Shown here: positions 32,857 to 40,372 of the stretch, piece after piece
How positions within the stretch are numbered: position 1 is the first letter of the stretch
Layout: each line of letters opens with the position of its first letter
NCBI RefSeq assembly: GCF_036014115.1
Contig: NZ_CP107913.1
Span: 4,821,001 to 4,885,000, forward strand
Source: Streptomyces sp. NBC_00448
GTDB taxonomy: Bacteria; Actinomycetota; Actinomycetes; Streptomycetales; Streptomycetaceae
Direction: 5' to 3'
DNA: 64,000 bases
The notes under the pieces: model-generated
Database searches by the model: none
What the model saw: the letters and a program-made list of their open reading frames with translations, nothing else
What the model was told of the DNA's origin: nothing
Made by a program: the position numbers and the translations under genes

Positions 32857-33729
32857 ATGCAGGGTGGAGTCGGACTGACGGCATATCTCGTCAACGAGTC
32901 GCGGGCCCGCCGGCCCGACCTCGCCCTGGACGGGCCGGCGGCCGCGTGGATTCCCGAGGGGGAACGGCCGGGCGTCAAGGCGCTGTGGCAGGAGTTCGCC
33001 GACGCCGTCTACCCGCACGACGACCTGGTGGTCTCGCTCCGCGGCCGGTTCATCGCGGACACCCTCGCCGAGGCGCTGCGGGCCGACCCGGACACGGTGC
33101 TGGTGGTGTGCGGCGCGGGCTTCTCGTCGTACCCCTGGCTGCTGCGCTTCCCGGTCGCGGTCGAGGTGGACCTGCCGCACATGGCCGAGGCGAAGCGGCT
33201 GCGCGCGGCCGAGCTGACCGCGGACGGGACGCTGCCGGTGCGCGACGTGCGGCACATCGGTGCCGACCTGGCCGTGCCCGCGGACCGCGCCGCGGTGGCG
33301 GAGCAGGTGCGGGCGGTCGCGGCCGGGCGGCCGGTCGCGTACGTCGTCGAGGGCGTCGTCTTCTACCTGCCGCCCGCCGACGCGCGTGCGGTGGTGACGC
33401 TCGGCGCGGAGTTCGGCACGACCGCCGTCACCGCGGTGAGCTACTGGCCGGCGGCGGCCTCGGGCAGCGTGGTGCTGGCCGAGCAGCGCGCCTGGTTCCG
33501 CAGCAGGTCCGTCCCGGAGGAGGCGAGCCACCACACGCACGCCGAGCTGGCCGCGCTGCTGGGCGCGCCCTTGGACGACCAGGGCCCGGAGGATCTGCAA
33601 CGGCGTTACCTGGACCGGGTGGTGGTGCCCGAGTCCGCCCTCATCCCGGAGTACGTGGCCGTGTCCTGGGGCACCCCGGGCACGCGCGGAGCGATCGGCG
33701 CGGCGGGGCCGTCAGGAGCGGTCGCGTGA
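32857..33729 (+). CDS. SAM-dependent methyltransferase, leucine carboxyl methyltransferase-like family
   Basis: A 290-aa enzyme starting at ATG 32857. It has GLTAYLVNESRARRPDLALDGPAAAW, a binding motif TVLVVCGAGFSSYPWLLRF (where the usual GAGLDTRAYRL becomes GAGFSSYPWLLRF), VAVEVDLPHMAEAKR with the acidic ribose-binding residue, and VAYVVEGVVFYLP for the LCMT-type lid. This group covers polyketide and small-molecule O-methyltransferases of actinobacteria. Substrate unknown. Its stop overlaps the start of the following membrane protein (GTGA), so they are translated together and probably act together. Confidence 0.82.
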   Translation: MQGGVGLTAYLVNESRARRPDLALDGPAAAWIPEGERPGVKALWQEFADAVYPHDDLVVSLRGRFIADTLAEALRADPDTVLVVCGAGFSSYPWLLRFPVAVEVDLPHMAEAKRLRAAELTADGTLPVRDVRHIGADLAVPADRAAVAEQVRAVAAGRPVAYVVEGVVFYLPPADARAVVTLGAEFGTTAVTAVSYWPAAASGSVVLAEQRAWFRSRSVPEEASHHTHAELAALLGAPLDDQGPEDLQRRYLDRVVVPESALIPEYVAVSWGTPGTRGAIGAAGPSGAVA

Positions 33730-35159
33730 GCACCGCGGTACTCCATCTCCAGTGCCGCGCCTACCCGTTGCACCACCGCACCCCGACCACCTCGCTCGAC
33801 GCCTTCACCGTGCCCGGCCACGGCGAGTTACATCCGGTCCTCGGCAGCCTGCGCTCCCTCGCCTACAACCCCGACATCACCGTCGAGTTGGATCTGACCG
33901 GCATGATCCGCCCGGCCGTCGCGCTGCCCGGGGTGGAGGTCGTCGCCTGCCACGCCCGCGTCCTGGCCGCCGGCACCATCCTGGTGGTCTACGCGCTGCG
34001 CCACGAGCAGGACCTGCGCGCGTTGGACCTGCTCGAACTCGATGCCCTGGACGCCGACATCAACCGGGTCCTGCGCGAGACCGACGCGCCGATCCTGTCC
34101 GCCGTGCTGTCCGCCGCCGTCAGCAGCGGTCTGCTCCGCAGCGTCGCGCTGCGCCCCGACCTGGCGGTGGCCGGCCCGAGTTCACCGATCGACCGCCGAT
34201 CGGCCCGCTACAACGCGCACTTCGTCGGACAGGACCCGCCGTGGCAGCCGGACTCCCGCGTGCCCGCGGTCTCTTCGGGCCCGGACTGCCGCATCCTGCT
34301 GCCGTACACCTACGCCTGGGACCGCGACCCGGACACCGCGCTGGCCGAGCTGCTGACGATGACCGAGCCGACCGACATCGCGGTCGCGCAGCAGTCCCTG
34401 CTCGCCGGGGCGCTCATCGCCGGCCGCTGGGTGCTCGGCGACCTGGCGCACGCGCACCCCGCCAACACCGGCGTGCACGCCTTCCGTCGCTTCCTCGACG
34501 GTCTGTGGGCCGACTTCCACCACCTCGACAGCTACCGCGTGGAGTCCTCCCAGGCGCACCGCGCGAGCTACCTGGCCGCGCGGCAGACCATCGGCCTCGA
34601 CGACACGCAGGAGCGCGCCGACAAACTCCTCGGCTACGTGAGCAGTTCGCTGCTGGCCGCCGCCTCGGAGCGGGCCGAGGCCCTCGACACCCGGCTCAAC
34701 CGGGTCGCCGCCGCGCTCACCGTGGTCAGCGCGGCCTCCTTCGGCCTGGACATCGCGGTGTTCGTGCTGCCGCAGGTGTCGCTGTGGACGAAGATCGCGG
34801 TCGTCGTGGGGCTGCTCGGGATGGCGACATCGGGGCTGGTCGCGGCGATGCTGCCGGGGGCGCTGCGCAGGTCGTTCCAGCGGCGGGACGCGACGGAGGC
34901 GCCGGCCGGGCCGAGCGGGCCCGCATCGGTGTCGATGGTGGTGGCGGCGGGTGCGGGCGTGGCGGCGGCGGGTGCGGCGGCAGCGGCGGTCGGGGCCGCG
35001 GCCGTCGAGGCCGTGACGGCGCCGGCTGCCCTGCCGGCCACCGCGGTTGGGCCTACGGGGACGGTCGGCACGGTTGAAGGGGGCGGCGGCGCGGCGTCGG
35101 GTGCCGCGGGCGACGCGTCCGGGGTGCCGCAGCAGCCGGGTCAGTCCGCCGGCTCGTAG
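33726..35159 (+). CDS. membrane protein of unknown function with C-terminal paired TM segments
   Basis: A 477-aa protein, GTG start coupled to the methyltransferase stop. The N-terminal 150 residues look like an alpha/beta domain (TAVLHLQCRAYPLHH, DITVELDLTGMIRPAVALPGVEVVACHARVLAAGTILVVYAL). A helical middle with LHHLDSYRVESSQAHRASYLAARQTIGLDDTQERADKLLGYVSSSLLAAASERAEALDTRLN (predicted coiled coil) leads into two membrane segments at about 327-348 and 355-378, then a 100-residue Ala/Gly-rich tail. The layout, long helix then two C-terminal membrane segments, resembles CorA-type or RMND1/Sif2-type proteins but no GMN motif is present. Its 3' end overlaps the convergent kinase gene by 19 bases. 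Confidence 0.7.
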   Translation: MSTAVLHLQCRAYPLHHRTPTTSLDAFTVPGHGELHPVLGSLRSLAYNPDITVELDLTGMIRPAVALPGVEVVACHARVLAAGTILVVYALRHEQDLRALDLLELDALDADINRVLRETDAPILSAVLSAAVSSGLLRSVALRPDLAVAGPSSPIDRRSARYNAHFVGQDPPWQPDSRVPAVSSGPDCRILLPYTYAWDRDPDTALAELLTMTEPTDIAVAQQSLLAGALIAGRWVLGDLAHAHPANTGVHAFRRFLDGLWADFHHLDSYRVESSQAHRASYLAARQTIGLDDTQERADKLLGYVSSSLLAAASERAEALDTRLNRVAAALTVVSAASFGLDIAVFVLPQVSLWTKIAVVVGLLGMATSGLVAAMLPGALRRSFQRRDATEAPAGPSGPASVSMVVAAGAGVAAAGAAAAAVGAAAVEAVTAPAALPATAVGPTGTVGTVEGGGGAASGAAGDASGVPQQPGQSAGS

Positions 35160-36523
35160 TACGCCGTCAGCGCCGTGAAGTGGGCCAGCCACGCGGTGAG
35201 TTCGGCCTGGTCGCGGGTACGGACCTCGCAGGAGTGGATGCTTCCGTCGTTCAGCGCCACGGCCACCAGCAGCACATGGCCGCGCCCGGTGGCCCGTTCG
35301 CACCAGGCGGTGTTGATCGACGGCCAAGGGAACTCCGCGACGCGGCCGTTGACCCCGAGGGAGATCCCGTCGGCGTCGGCGACGACCGCGTTCTTACGGT
35401 CCATGGCGAGGAACTCGGGTGCGTCGGGCGGGACTTGGTCCACGGGCGGCCCGCCGTACCCGGTGCCGGGAGCCGAGGCGGGCGTGGGCACGGCGGCGGG
35501 GAACGGCGGCGGTGCGGCATAGCCGTAGCCGGCCGCGGGGGCGTACGGCGAGGGCGGGGCGTAGGGCGAGGGCGGCAGCGGGGCGGAGGGCACCGGAGGC
35601 GCGGGGGCGTAGCCGGGCATCGGGGGAACCGGCGGGACGGATGCGGCGGCCGCGCCCGGGGCCGTACCCGTACCTGCGTCCGTGGCGGCCGCGCTCGGCG
35701 CCGCGTCAGCCGGGTCCGCCGTGTCAGCCACCTCCGCCGGGTCCGAGGGGTCCACCGGGTCGAGCCAGTCCAGCAGCCGGTCCGTATCCGGCCTGCGTGC
35801 CGGCTCCTTGTCCAGGCAGGCCGCCACGATCGGCCGCAACCGCTCGGGCACCGCGCTGAGATCGGCCTCCTGGTGCACCGAGCGGTACATCAGCGCGACC
35901 GGGGTGCCGCCGCCGAACGCGGAGCCGCCCGCGGCCGCGACCAGCACCGCGCCGAGCGCGAACACATCGGCGGCAGGCCCGACTTCGCGCCCCTCCGCCT
36001 GCTCGGGCGCGAGGAACCCGGGGGTGCCGAACGCCGTGCCCGTCACCGTCAGCCGGGTGTTCTCCACCGCCCGCGCGATGCCGAAGTCCAGCACTCGCGG
36101 CCCGTCCTCGGCCATCACGATGTTCGCCGGCTTCAGGTCCCGGTGCACCAGCCCGCAGCGGTGGATCGCCTGCAACGCCTCGGCGAGCGCCGCCCCCAGC
36201 CCGCGCAGCCGCGCCTCGTCCATCGGCCCCTGCTCCGCCACCAACCGCGCGAGCGTCGGCCCCGGTACGTACGCGGTCGCCAGCCACGGCGCCTCCGCGT
36301 CCGGGTCCGCGTCCACCACCTGCGCGGTGTGGAACCCCCCGACGCTGCGCGCCGCCGCCACCTCCGCCCGGAACCGCTCCCGGAACACCGCGTCCGCCGC
36401 CAGCTCCGACCGGGCTACCTTCACCGCCACCAGCCGCCCGCCGCGCGACCTGGCCAGCCACACCACCCCCATGCCGCCCTCGCCGAGCCGCCGCACCACG
36501 CTGTACCCACCAATGCGTTCCAA
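35141..36523 (-). CDS. Hanks-type serine/threonine protein kinase with C-terminal PH-like domain
   Basis: A 460-aa protein. No ATG or GTG exists between the kinase domain and a long antisense-only extension, so TTG 36523 (GGGAG six bases upstream) is the likely start, giving MERIGGYSVVRRLGEGGMG. Kinase landmarks: Lys35 in VAVKVAR, HRDLKPAN with Asp129, DFG with Asp146, and GTPGFLAPEQAEG. The domain ends near residue 265. A Pro/Ala-rich linker follows. The last 110 residues (FLAMDRKNAVVADADGISLGV, then EFPWPSINTAWCERA) look like a PH-type domain. No membrane segment is present. The usual arginine next to the Asp suggests a normal active kinase. The function is unknown; it is divergent from a membrane protein with a similar PH-like segment. 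Confidence 0.82.
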   Translation of the reverse strand: MERIGGYSVVRRLGEGGMGVVWLARSRGGRLVAVKVARSELAADAVFRERFRAEVAAARSVGGFHTAQVVDADPDAEAPWLATAYVPGPTLARLVAEQGPMDEARLRGLGAALAEALQAIHRCGLVHRDLKPANIVMAEDGPRVLDFGIARAVENTRLTVTGTAFGTPGFLAPEQAEGREVGPAADVFALGAVLVAAAGGSAFGGGTPVALMYRSVHQEADLSAVPERLRPIVAACLDKEPARRPDTDRLLDWLDPVDPSDPAEVADTADPADAAPSAAATDAGTGTAPGAAAASVPPVPPMPGYAPAPPVPSAPLPPSPYAPPSPYAPAAGYGYAAPPPFPAAVPTPASAPGTGYGGPPVDQVPPDAPEFLAMDRKNAVVADADGISLGVNGRVAEFPWPSINTAWCERATGRGHVLLVAVALNDGSIHSCEVRTRDQAELTAWLAHFTALTAYYEPAD

Positions 36524-36649
36524 CTCCGACTCCCGCCCCAAAGCCGCCGACCAGCCGCCCCCACCCTCCCAGAGACCGCCGCCCGCCCCAACCCGATCGC
36601 GGCACCGGGACCGGCACGACAGCGGCGAGCTGCGCGGAGGTGTGCCCTC

Positions 36650-37282
36650 GTGGTGGCCATGGGGGGCTTCACCGGGGCGTACGTCGTCCGGCACGGCTGG
36701 ACACGTGCCGGAGCGAGCTGGTTCGCGGTCACGGCCCTGCTGATCGGGGTGGGCTTCCTCCCGCACATGGAACCCCCGGACCTGGACCACATCGAGCTGG
36801 TGTTCAGCCCGTTCGCGCTGTGGACCGCGGCGGTCTGCTCCAGTCGCCGCAAAGCCGTCCGGGTGGACGGGCAGGGCATCACGCTCCACCGCCTCCTGCC
36901 CTTCCGCGCATCGGAGTTCGTGCCCTGGGCCGACGTCGTGGCGGTGGACTGGTCGGGCGACGACCACTTCTGGGGCCGCACCAGCAGCTTGACGGTGCAC
37001 CGACGCGCCGTCCGTCCGGTCCCCGCCCCTCCCCCGGTTCCCGGTCTGGAAGAGCTGGACGCCTACCTCGCCGCCCAGGCCGACCCCGGCGACGCCGCCG
37101 CCTTCCGGGGCGTCGTACGGCTCGGGCGCGGCACCACCCTGAGCGACCTCGATCCGGTCCGGCTGGCCACGGCGATGGCCGTGCTGGCGCCGGAGGTCCG
37201 CAGGTTCGGCGATCTCGGCGATCTCGGCGACGTACCGTCCCCGGGGGCGGCCCCGGCGCGGCCGGCCGACCCTCTACCGTAG
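36650..37282 (+). CDS. membrane protein with PH-like domain
   Basis: A 210-aa protein; GTG 36650 has GGAGG nine bases upstream (GTG 36653 and ATG 36659 are alternatives). It has one or two hydrophobic segments early (GASWFAVTALLIGVGFL and LVFSPFALWTAAVCSS) followed by a cytoplasmic domain RKAVRVDGQGITLHRLLPF, then FVPWADVVAVDWSGDDHFW, a PH-domain pattern, and an Asp/Gly-rich end (RRFGDLGDLGDVPS). It is divergent from the kinase gene with 126 bases between, and lies 26 bases upstream of hemC. Similar in outline to the kinase C-terminal domain. Confidence 0.65.
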   Translation: MVAMGGFTGAYVVRHGWTRAGASWFAVTALLIGVGFLPHMEPPDLDHIELVFSPFALWTAAVCSSRRKAVRVDGQGITLHRLLPFRASEFVPWADVVAVDWSGDDHFWGRTSSLTVHRRAVRPVPAPPPVPGLEELDAYLAAQADPGDAAAFRGVVRLGRGTTLSDLDPVRLATAMAVLAPEVRRFGDLGDLGDVPSPGAAPARPADPLP

Positions 37283-37307
37283 GAGCCGGAACGAGAGGAC
37301 TGGCCCC

Positions 37308-38279
37308 ATGCACACCTTCCCGGCCGACCGGACCTTGCGGATCGGCACCCGTAGTTCACCGATGGCGCTGGCCCAGGCCAACCTCGTGACCGACCTCCTG
37401 CGCAAGGAACAGCCGGGTCTCCAGGTCGAGTTGGTGCCTGTCACCACCGAGGCGGACCGCTGGCACGGCGACCTGTCCAAGCTCGGCGGGAAGGGCCTGT
37501 TCGTCAAGCAGATCGACGTCATGCTCCAGCGCGGCGAGGTCGACCTGGCCGTCCACTGCGTGAAGGACGTCCCCGGCGACACCCCGCTGCCCGAGGGCCT
37601 GGTCTTCGCGGCCCACCTCCCGCGCGACGACGTCCGCGACGTCCTCCTCTTCCCCGAGGGCTCCGCGCTGCGGACCCTCGACGACCTCCCGGCCGGCGCC
37701 ACCGTGGCGACCTCGGCCGTACGCCGCAAGGCCCAACTCCACCGGCTCCGCCCGGACCTCGAGGTCGTCCGGGTACGAGGCGCCGTCGGCACCCGCATCG
37801 ACACGCTCGACGGCAGGAAACAGTCCGGCAGCCAACCGGACGCCATGATCCTCGCGTCCTCCGGCCTGGCCCGGCTGGAGCTGACCCACCGCGGCCGCCA
37901 GGTCTTCACCGTCCAGGAGATCCTGCCGGCCGTCGGCTCGGGCGCCCTCGGCCTGGAGTGCCGCCACGACGACGGCCCCACCGCCGGCCTGCTGTCCCGC
38001 CTCGACCACGAGCGGACGACGGCCGAGATCACCGCCGAACGCGCCATGCTCCACGACCTGCGCGGCCACTGCAACAGCCCCATCGCCGGCCACTGCACCA
38101 CCGCACCCGACGGAGCGCTCACCCTGCGCGGCATGGTCTTCTCCGCCGACGGCTCCACCTCCGTCCACACCCACCTCACCGCCGGCGCCACGGACACCCC
38201 CGCCACCCTCGGCGCCCGCGCCGCCGCGGACCTCCTCCAGCAGGGCGGCGCCGAGATCATCCTCGCCATTCCCCACTGA
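37308..38279 (+). CDS. hemC: porphobilinogen deaminase (hydroxymethylbilane synthase), stand-alone copy
   Basis: A 323-aa enzyme that joins four porphobilinogens into hydroxymethylbilane for haem and corrinoid synthesis. Motifs: LRIGTRSSPMALAQANLV, KGLFVKQIDVMLQRGEVDLAVHCVKDVP with catalytic Asp87, ATSAVRRKAQLHRLRPDLEVVRVRGAVGTRIDTL, and the dipyrromethane-binding Cys255 in LRGHCNSPIAGHC. The usual VHSMKD is VHCVKD here. It is not in a hemACDB cluster, which is where the housekeeping copy is expected in Streptomyces, so this is probably a second paralog. It follows the PH-like membrane protein gene by 26 bases and is followed by a convergent WYL regulator. Confidence 0.92.
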   Translation: MHTFPADRTLRIGTRSSPMALAQANLVTDLLRKEQPGLQVELVPVTTEADRWHGDLSKLGGKGLFVKQIDVMLQRGEVDLAVHCVKDVPGDTPLPEGLVFAAHLPRDDVRDVLLFPEGSALRTLDDLPAGATVATSAVRRKAQLHRLRPDLEVVRVRGAVGTRIDTLDGRKQSGSQPDAMILASSGLARLELTHRGRQVFTVQEILPAVGSGALGLECRHDDGPTAGLLSRLDHERTTAEITAERAMLHDLRGHCNSPIAGHCTTAPDGALTLRGMVFSADGSTSVHTHLTAGATDTPATLGARAAADLLQQGGAEIILAIPH

Positions 38280-38310
38280 CCCGGGCTGACCCGGGGCCGG
38301 GTCGGGTTCC

Positions 38311-39318
38311 TTACGCGTGCTGGTCCGCAGGGCCTTCGGCGTACGGGGCCGCGGCGCCGGCGTAGCGCCGGGCGAGCGTGGCGCAGGCTCGCCGCAGGGC
38401 CGGCGGTCCGACGACGTGCAGGTCCGCGTCGAAGCGGCCCAGGCCGGCGGCGAGGGCGGTCCAGGACCAGGACCCGGCGACGAGCCGGCACCGCGCGGGG
38501 CCGAGGGGTTCGACCGTGCCGTCGTCGGCGTACGGGGCGACCTTCGTGGCGGGGAGGTCGATGACGACCTCGCCCTGGCAGGGCCAGGCGGCGCCGGTGC
38601 CGTCCGATCCGCGGAACCGGCCGGCGACGAACGTGGAGACGTCGTGGCCCGGCACCTGGCGCGGGGCGAAGCGCGGGCCCGTCGGCGCGCGGGGGGTCAG
38701 GCGGTCGGTGCGGAAGGTCCGCCAGTCGTCGTGGTCGAGGTCCCAGGCCAGCAGGTACCAGCGGGTGCGCCAGGCCACGAGGTGGTGCGGCTGCACCCGG
38801 CGCCGCTGCGGTGCGGCGTCGCGGTGCGGGGCGTAGTCCAGACGCAGTTCCTCACGGCGCTGGATCGCGGCGCTCAGAACGGTGAGCACCTCCAGGTCCT
38901 CGGCCGGCGCCGAGGTCTCCGGCCCAGGCGGCCCAGGCGGCCCGGCCACGGTGACGTGGAGCGCGTCGACGCGTTGCCGCAGGCGCGGGGGCAGCACGTG
39001 CCGGATCGTCGCGAGCGCCCGGCCGGCGTCCTCCGCGAGCGCGCGGTGCGCGGTGGTCTGCAGGGCGACCGCCAGCGCGATGACCTGCTCGTCGTCGAAG
39101 AGCAACGGCGGCAGGTGCGCCCCGGGCTCCAGGCGGTATCCGCCGGCGGGTCCCTTGGCCGCGGCGACCGGATAGCCCAGCGCACGCAGCCGGTCGACGT
39201 CGCGGCGCACCGTACGCACGGTCACCTCCAGCCGCTCGGCCAGGTCCTCGCCACTCCACTCCCGGCGGGCCTGGAGCAGGGAGAGCAGGGTGAGGAGGCG
39301 CGAGGACGTCGTCTGCAT
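38311..39318 (-). CDS. YafY-type HTH/WYL-domain transcriptional regulator
   Basis: A 335-aa regulator. The N-terminal DeoR-like helix-turn-helix is RLLTLLSLLQARREWSGEDLAERLEVTVRTVRRDVDRLRALGYPVAAAKGPAGGYRL. The WYL domain covers about 140-225 with LRLDYAPHRDAAPQRRRVQPHHLVAWRTRWYLLAWDLDHDDWRTFRTDRL (here the WYL motif reads WYLLAWDL), followed by a C-terminal extension domain. Such regulators usually bind ligands or nucleotides through the WYL domain and often control the divergent neighbour. Here the divergent gene is a VOC-family protein with 165 bases between, the common YafY/VOC pair of actinobacteria. Confidence 0.92.
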   Translation of the reverse strand: MQTTSSRLLTLLSLLQARREWSGEDLAERLEVTVRTVRRDVDRLRALGYPVAAAKGPAGGYRLEPGAHLPPLLFDDEQVIALAVALQTTAHRALAEDAGRALATIRHVLPPRLRQRVDALHVTVAGPPGPPGPETSAPAEDLEVLTVLSAAIQRREELRLDYAPHRDAAPQRRRVQPHHLVAWRTRWYLLAWDLDHDDWRTFRTDRLTPRAPTGPRFAPRQVPGHDVSTFVAGRFRGSDGTGAAWPCQGEVVIDLPATKVAPYADDGTVEPLGPARCRLVAGSWSWTALAAGLGRFDADLHVVGPPALRRACATLARRYAGAAAPYAEGPADQHA

Positions 39319-39483
39319 GTCTCCATGATGGCCGGAGTAGCGGACACCACCTGTCCTCTACCGGTGCGACGGTGGGTACCGAACCGCGGAGCAGGGCATC
39401 TCATGCCGCCGCTTCGCGGTCACCCCCGGCCGTGCGCCTATCCGTGCGCACATCCCGGCACCCACCCAGGCGAGGAGCAGCCC

Positions 39484-39906
39484 ATGTCCGTCACCACCAC
39501 CACTCATCTGAACTTCCGCGGCTCGGCCCGCGAAGCGCTGGACTTCTACCGGTCCGTCTTCGGCGGGCGCACCGCCGCCGTGACCTACAAGGACGCCGGC
39601 AACGTCCAGGACGAGAGCGAGGCGGACTGGGTGATGTGGGGCGAGGTGTCTGCCGACGACGGATTCCACGTCATGGCCTACGACGTGCCTTCGGCGATGC
39701 CGTACGAGCCGGGCGCCAACCCGTTCTTCGTGTCCGTGCGCGGTGAGGACACCGACGAGGTCAGCGCCCTGTGGCAGCGCCTGGCCGACGGCTCGACCGT
39801 ACTGCGCCCGCTGGAGCCCGCGCCGTGGGCACCGCTGTACGGCATGCTCACCGACCGCTTCGGCGTGACCTGGGTCCTGGACGTCACCGCGCCCTACACC
39901 GGCTGA
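39484..39906 (+). CDS. VOC-family protein (PhnB-like)
   Basis: A 140-aa protein starting at ATG 39484 with GGCGAGGAG upstream. TTTTHLNFRGSAREALDFYRSVFGGRTAAVTYKDAGN and DEVSALWQRLADGSTVLRPLEPAPWAPLYGMLTDRFGVTWVLDV are the two modules of the PhnB/3-demethylubiquinone-9 3-methyltransferase-type VOC fold. The metal ligands of true glyoxalases are not conserved. It is divergent from the WYL regulator and probably controlled by it. Directly after its stop, in the same frame, lies a fragment of another gene (39931-40119). Confidence 0.9.
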   Translation: MSVTTTTHLNFRGSAREALDFYRSVFGGRTAAVTYKDAGNVQDESEADWVMWGEVSADDGFHVMAYDVPSAMPYEPGANPFFVSVRGEDTDEVSALWQRLADGSTVLRPLEPAPWAPLYGMLTDRFGVTWVLDVTAPYTG

Positions 39907-39930
39907 CCGCCACACCCGTCGCCCTCCACG

Positions 39931-40119
39931 CAGGAGCCGTTCGTCGGACTGTGGTCCCGCGTCAGGGCGTTCACCCCCGCCGACCTGGACGACCTGCTCA
40001 CCGGCCGCGAGGTCGTCCGCACCCATCTCATGCGCCGCACCGTGCACCTCGTCACCGCCGACGACGCGATCGCCTGGCGCGCCCGCCACGACGCGATGCT
40101 GCGGCAACGTATTGGCTGA
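39931..40119 (+). pseudogene. fragment of a winged-helix AlkZ-type (HTH_42) protein gene
   Basis: The frame directly after the VOC stop reads QEPFVGLWSRVRAFTPADLDDLL, then VVRTHLMRRTVHLVTADDAIAWRARHDAMLRQR and a stop at 40117-40119. This is the N-terminal part of the winged-helix DNA-binding family related to AlkZ (typical pattern PYVGLWSRL..F....L..LL..R..VR..L+R.TVHLVTA.D). Both the beginning and the following 250 or more residues are missing and there is no start codon, so it is a decayed remnant. Confidence 0.75.
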
Positions 40120-40234
40120 GCGTGTGACCGCACTCCGCGCCCAGAATTCGACCGCGTCGGGGACGCACTACGGAGTGACGGCAAGCTCGACGATGGCGGC
40201 GGCACGGCCGGTGTTCCCGTAGCGGTCTGATCGG
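40120..40234. other. non-coding stretch between the AlkZ-type fragment and the tRNA-Arg-related repeat
   Basis: No gene or hairpin recognised. Confidence 0.4.
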
Positions 40235-40361
40235 CCCCGCGCCCGCCTTGAGGGGCGGTCGCCGTCGAACACTGTCGTCAAGGCACGAGCCAGAGGCCCC
40301 GTGGAGTGATCCACGGAGCCTCTGACCTGCTGTGCACTCGGCAGGATGCGAACCTGCAACC
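40235..40361. repeat. 127-bp direct repeat copy 1, containing a degenerate 3' half of tRNA-Arg and its terminator
   Basis: Aligns without gaps to 41744-41870 with about 14 mismatches; the last 71 bases differ at only two positions. It contains the terminator hairpin (40291-40322) and the acceptor, T arm and variable region of tRNA-Arg (complement), with a change in the T loop (GATGCGAA for GATTCGAA). Homology stops in the anticodon arm, so it is not a functional tRNA. It looks like an attachment-site duplicate or a decayed tandem tRNA copy. Confidence 0.85.
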
Positions 40362-40372
40362 CTCGGATCAGC

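Noticed and set aside
40235..40372. Second functional tRNA-Arg gene
   Set aside because: The 5' half (D arm and acceptor strand) is missing and the T loop is changed.
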